The notes under the pieces were generated by a model. It did no database searches. It saw only the letters and a program-made list of their open reading frames with translations, and was not told where the DNA came from. A DNA stretch of 64,000 nt from Sphaerolaimus hirsutus. Lineage: Eukaryota; Nematoda; Chromadorea; Monhysterida; Sphaerolaimidae. The translations under genes were made by a program, and so were the position numbers. The stretch is from the NCBI GenBank assembly GCA_964036195.1, contig OZ038458.1:9561832-9625831 (forward strand). Direction: 5' to 3'. Shown one piece after another: positions 63,001 to 64,000 of this stretch; position 1 is the first letter of the stretch; each line of letters begins with the position of its first letter.

Positions 63001-63986
63001 TTAATCATCCGCGTGAGGCTCCCCCCTCCTCCAGCCGTGAACCACCCCCGGGAAATTGTCGCCACTCAAATCGTCGGGCAGCATGGCGCCCATGGCGAGC
63101 GCGCCGGCGCACAACTTGTCCACTTTGTAAACTGTATCGGCGACTCGCCGTATGGTGGTTGAGGCGTCCTGAAATTTTTGAGTGAACGGTGGATCTTCTA
63201 GGAGTTCCTCGATATCAGATGACTGAATTTTGAAATTCTTGAAAAGTATGATATGTCCGGATTGCGATTAAAGTATTATAAGTGGTTGCATAGCCAACTC
63301 TTAGCGTAAAGACGCGCCAGATCGTTAAGTATTGGATACATACCGTAATGTCCTCGAAAAAAAAACCCTTGAATAACTCCCCCTGTTGGCCAAGTGAGGA
63401 AAAATAACTCCCCCATGAATAACTCCCCCTCAAAAACTCTGACGAAAAAAACTCCACTGGGGACTTATTCGAGGATATACGGTAGGTACTTATATTCAGC
63501 GTAGTCAGGCTGCGTGCTGTGTGCTTGAACTGCGTACAAAGTACAAAAGACTATAAACATTTTGAGCGGATATTTTATTGTACATTTACTGCTACGTACC
63601 TGTGCGTGTACAAATACAACTATTGATAACTAAGTGCGAATACAAAATTACAGCAGTGAAAATCCAACAACAGCTAATTACGACGTATACAGACAGACCA
63701 CGCTGAACATGCGTAAGCAATTCTGTTCGCTCCAGCTAATGAAACGAACTAGGACCGCACGCAGACTCTGTCACGTATACACCCATGCTCAAAAATTTTC
63801 CCCGCAAAAATTACCACATTTTCTCAAGCCCAAACGCCCTTAACCTGAAGCACAGAGTGAGTAGACAACGCGTCGACGCCAGTTTTGTGCAGCGTGTCGC
63901 CCAAGGGCCGCGCCTGCCGAGTGAAGTAATCGACTGCGGCACGTCGCAAAGCGCGCTGCTCGGCGACCAGCCGCTCTTGCAGTACA
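63001..63986 (-). CDS. Last two exons of an unrecognised gene
   Basis: Exons 63845-63986 and 63001-63222 join in phase 0, and the upstream exon begins in phase 2, so the gene continues beyond the right edge. The reading is strongly helical. It starts LQERLVAEQRALRRAAVDYF, passes SSDIEELLEDPPFTQKFQDA, and ends DDLSGDNFPGVVHG then a short charged tail and TAA. Acceptors TTATTATCAG and CAAAATTCAG are both good. It sits upstream of NUDT18 on the same strand, about 360 bp from its start codon. I do not recognise the family. Confidence 0.65.
63346..63481. mobile_element. TA-flanked MITE, short GAATAACTCCCC copy
   Basis: TIRs are CCGTAATGTCCTCGAAA and TTCGAGGATATACGG, with TA flanks. It lies in the intron between the two exons of the preceding entry. 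Confidence 0.65.
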
Positions 63987-64000
63987 CTGATAATAAATAA

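Overview
This is a eukaryotic, almost certainly animal, nuclear window. Genes are split into many short GC-rich exons with GT-AG introns, embedded in AT-rich DNA that is mostly short, non-autonomous transposon copies. Two genes are recognisable by family: a PSKH1-type protein kinase (minus, 334-5830, 3' end off the left edge) and a complete NUDT18-type Nudix hydrolase (minus, 58038-62637, eight exons, 331 residues). The transposon families and gene set suggest an invertebrate. I cannot name the species.

Layout. 1-6.6 kb: the PSKH1-like gene, with a second gene on the opposite strand nested in its 3-kb intron (1413-2921) and an unassigned exon upstream (6477-6635). 6.6-24 kb: mainly repeats, plus the start of a small minus-strand gene encoding a putative N-myristoylated protein (11738-12162). 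24.1-43.6 kb: one large minus-strand gene of 15-16 exons ending in a C-terminal membrane anchor; its 9.5-kb intron holds a deep stack of nested transposons. 44-51.7 kb: repeats. 51.8-56.3 kb: a plus-strand type II membrane protein with some resemblance to GT43 glucuronyltransferases. 56.7-64 kb: a possible 3' terminal exon, NUDT18, and the last two exons of an unrecognised gene (63001-63986).

The most interesting feature is a family of inverted-repeat elements that act as introns. The 216-bp intron separating the DFG and APE motifs of the kinase is, from splice site to splice site, one copy of a short transposon. The single 192-bp intron in the myristoylated-protein gene is another copy. At least four more copies lie inside introns or between genes, in both orientations. 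These look like introners, meaning transposons that create introns.

The rest of the repeat content is also unusual. At least eight families show 8-bp target duplications (hAT-like) and TIRs starting TAG or CAG. In most of them the interior is a long array of one short motif (GGCGCC, GGGATC, GGGACC, GGCACC, TTTCCG, or A/T runs with GCGC). A second large group is flanked by TA and has CCGTATTT-type TIRs, with two apparently identical 446-bp copies 39 kb apart. No transposase or reverse transcriptase gene was recognised, so all of these appear to be mobilised in trans.
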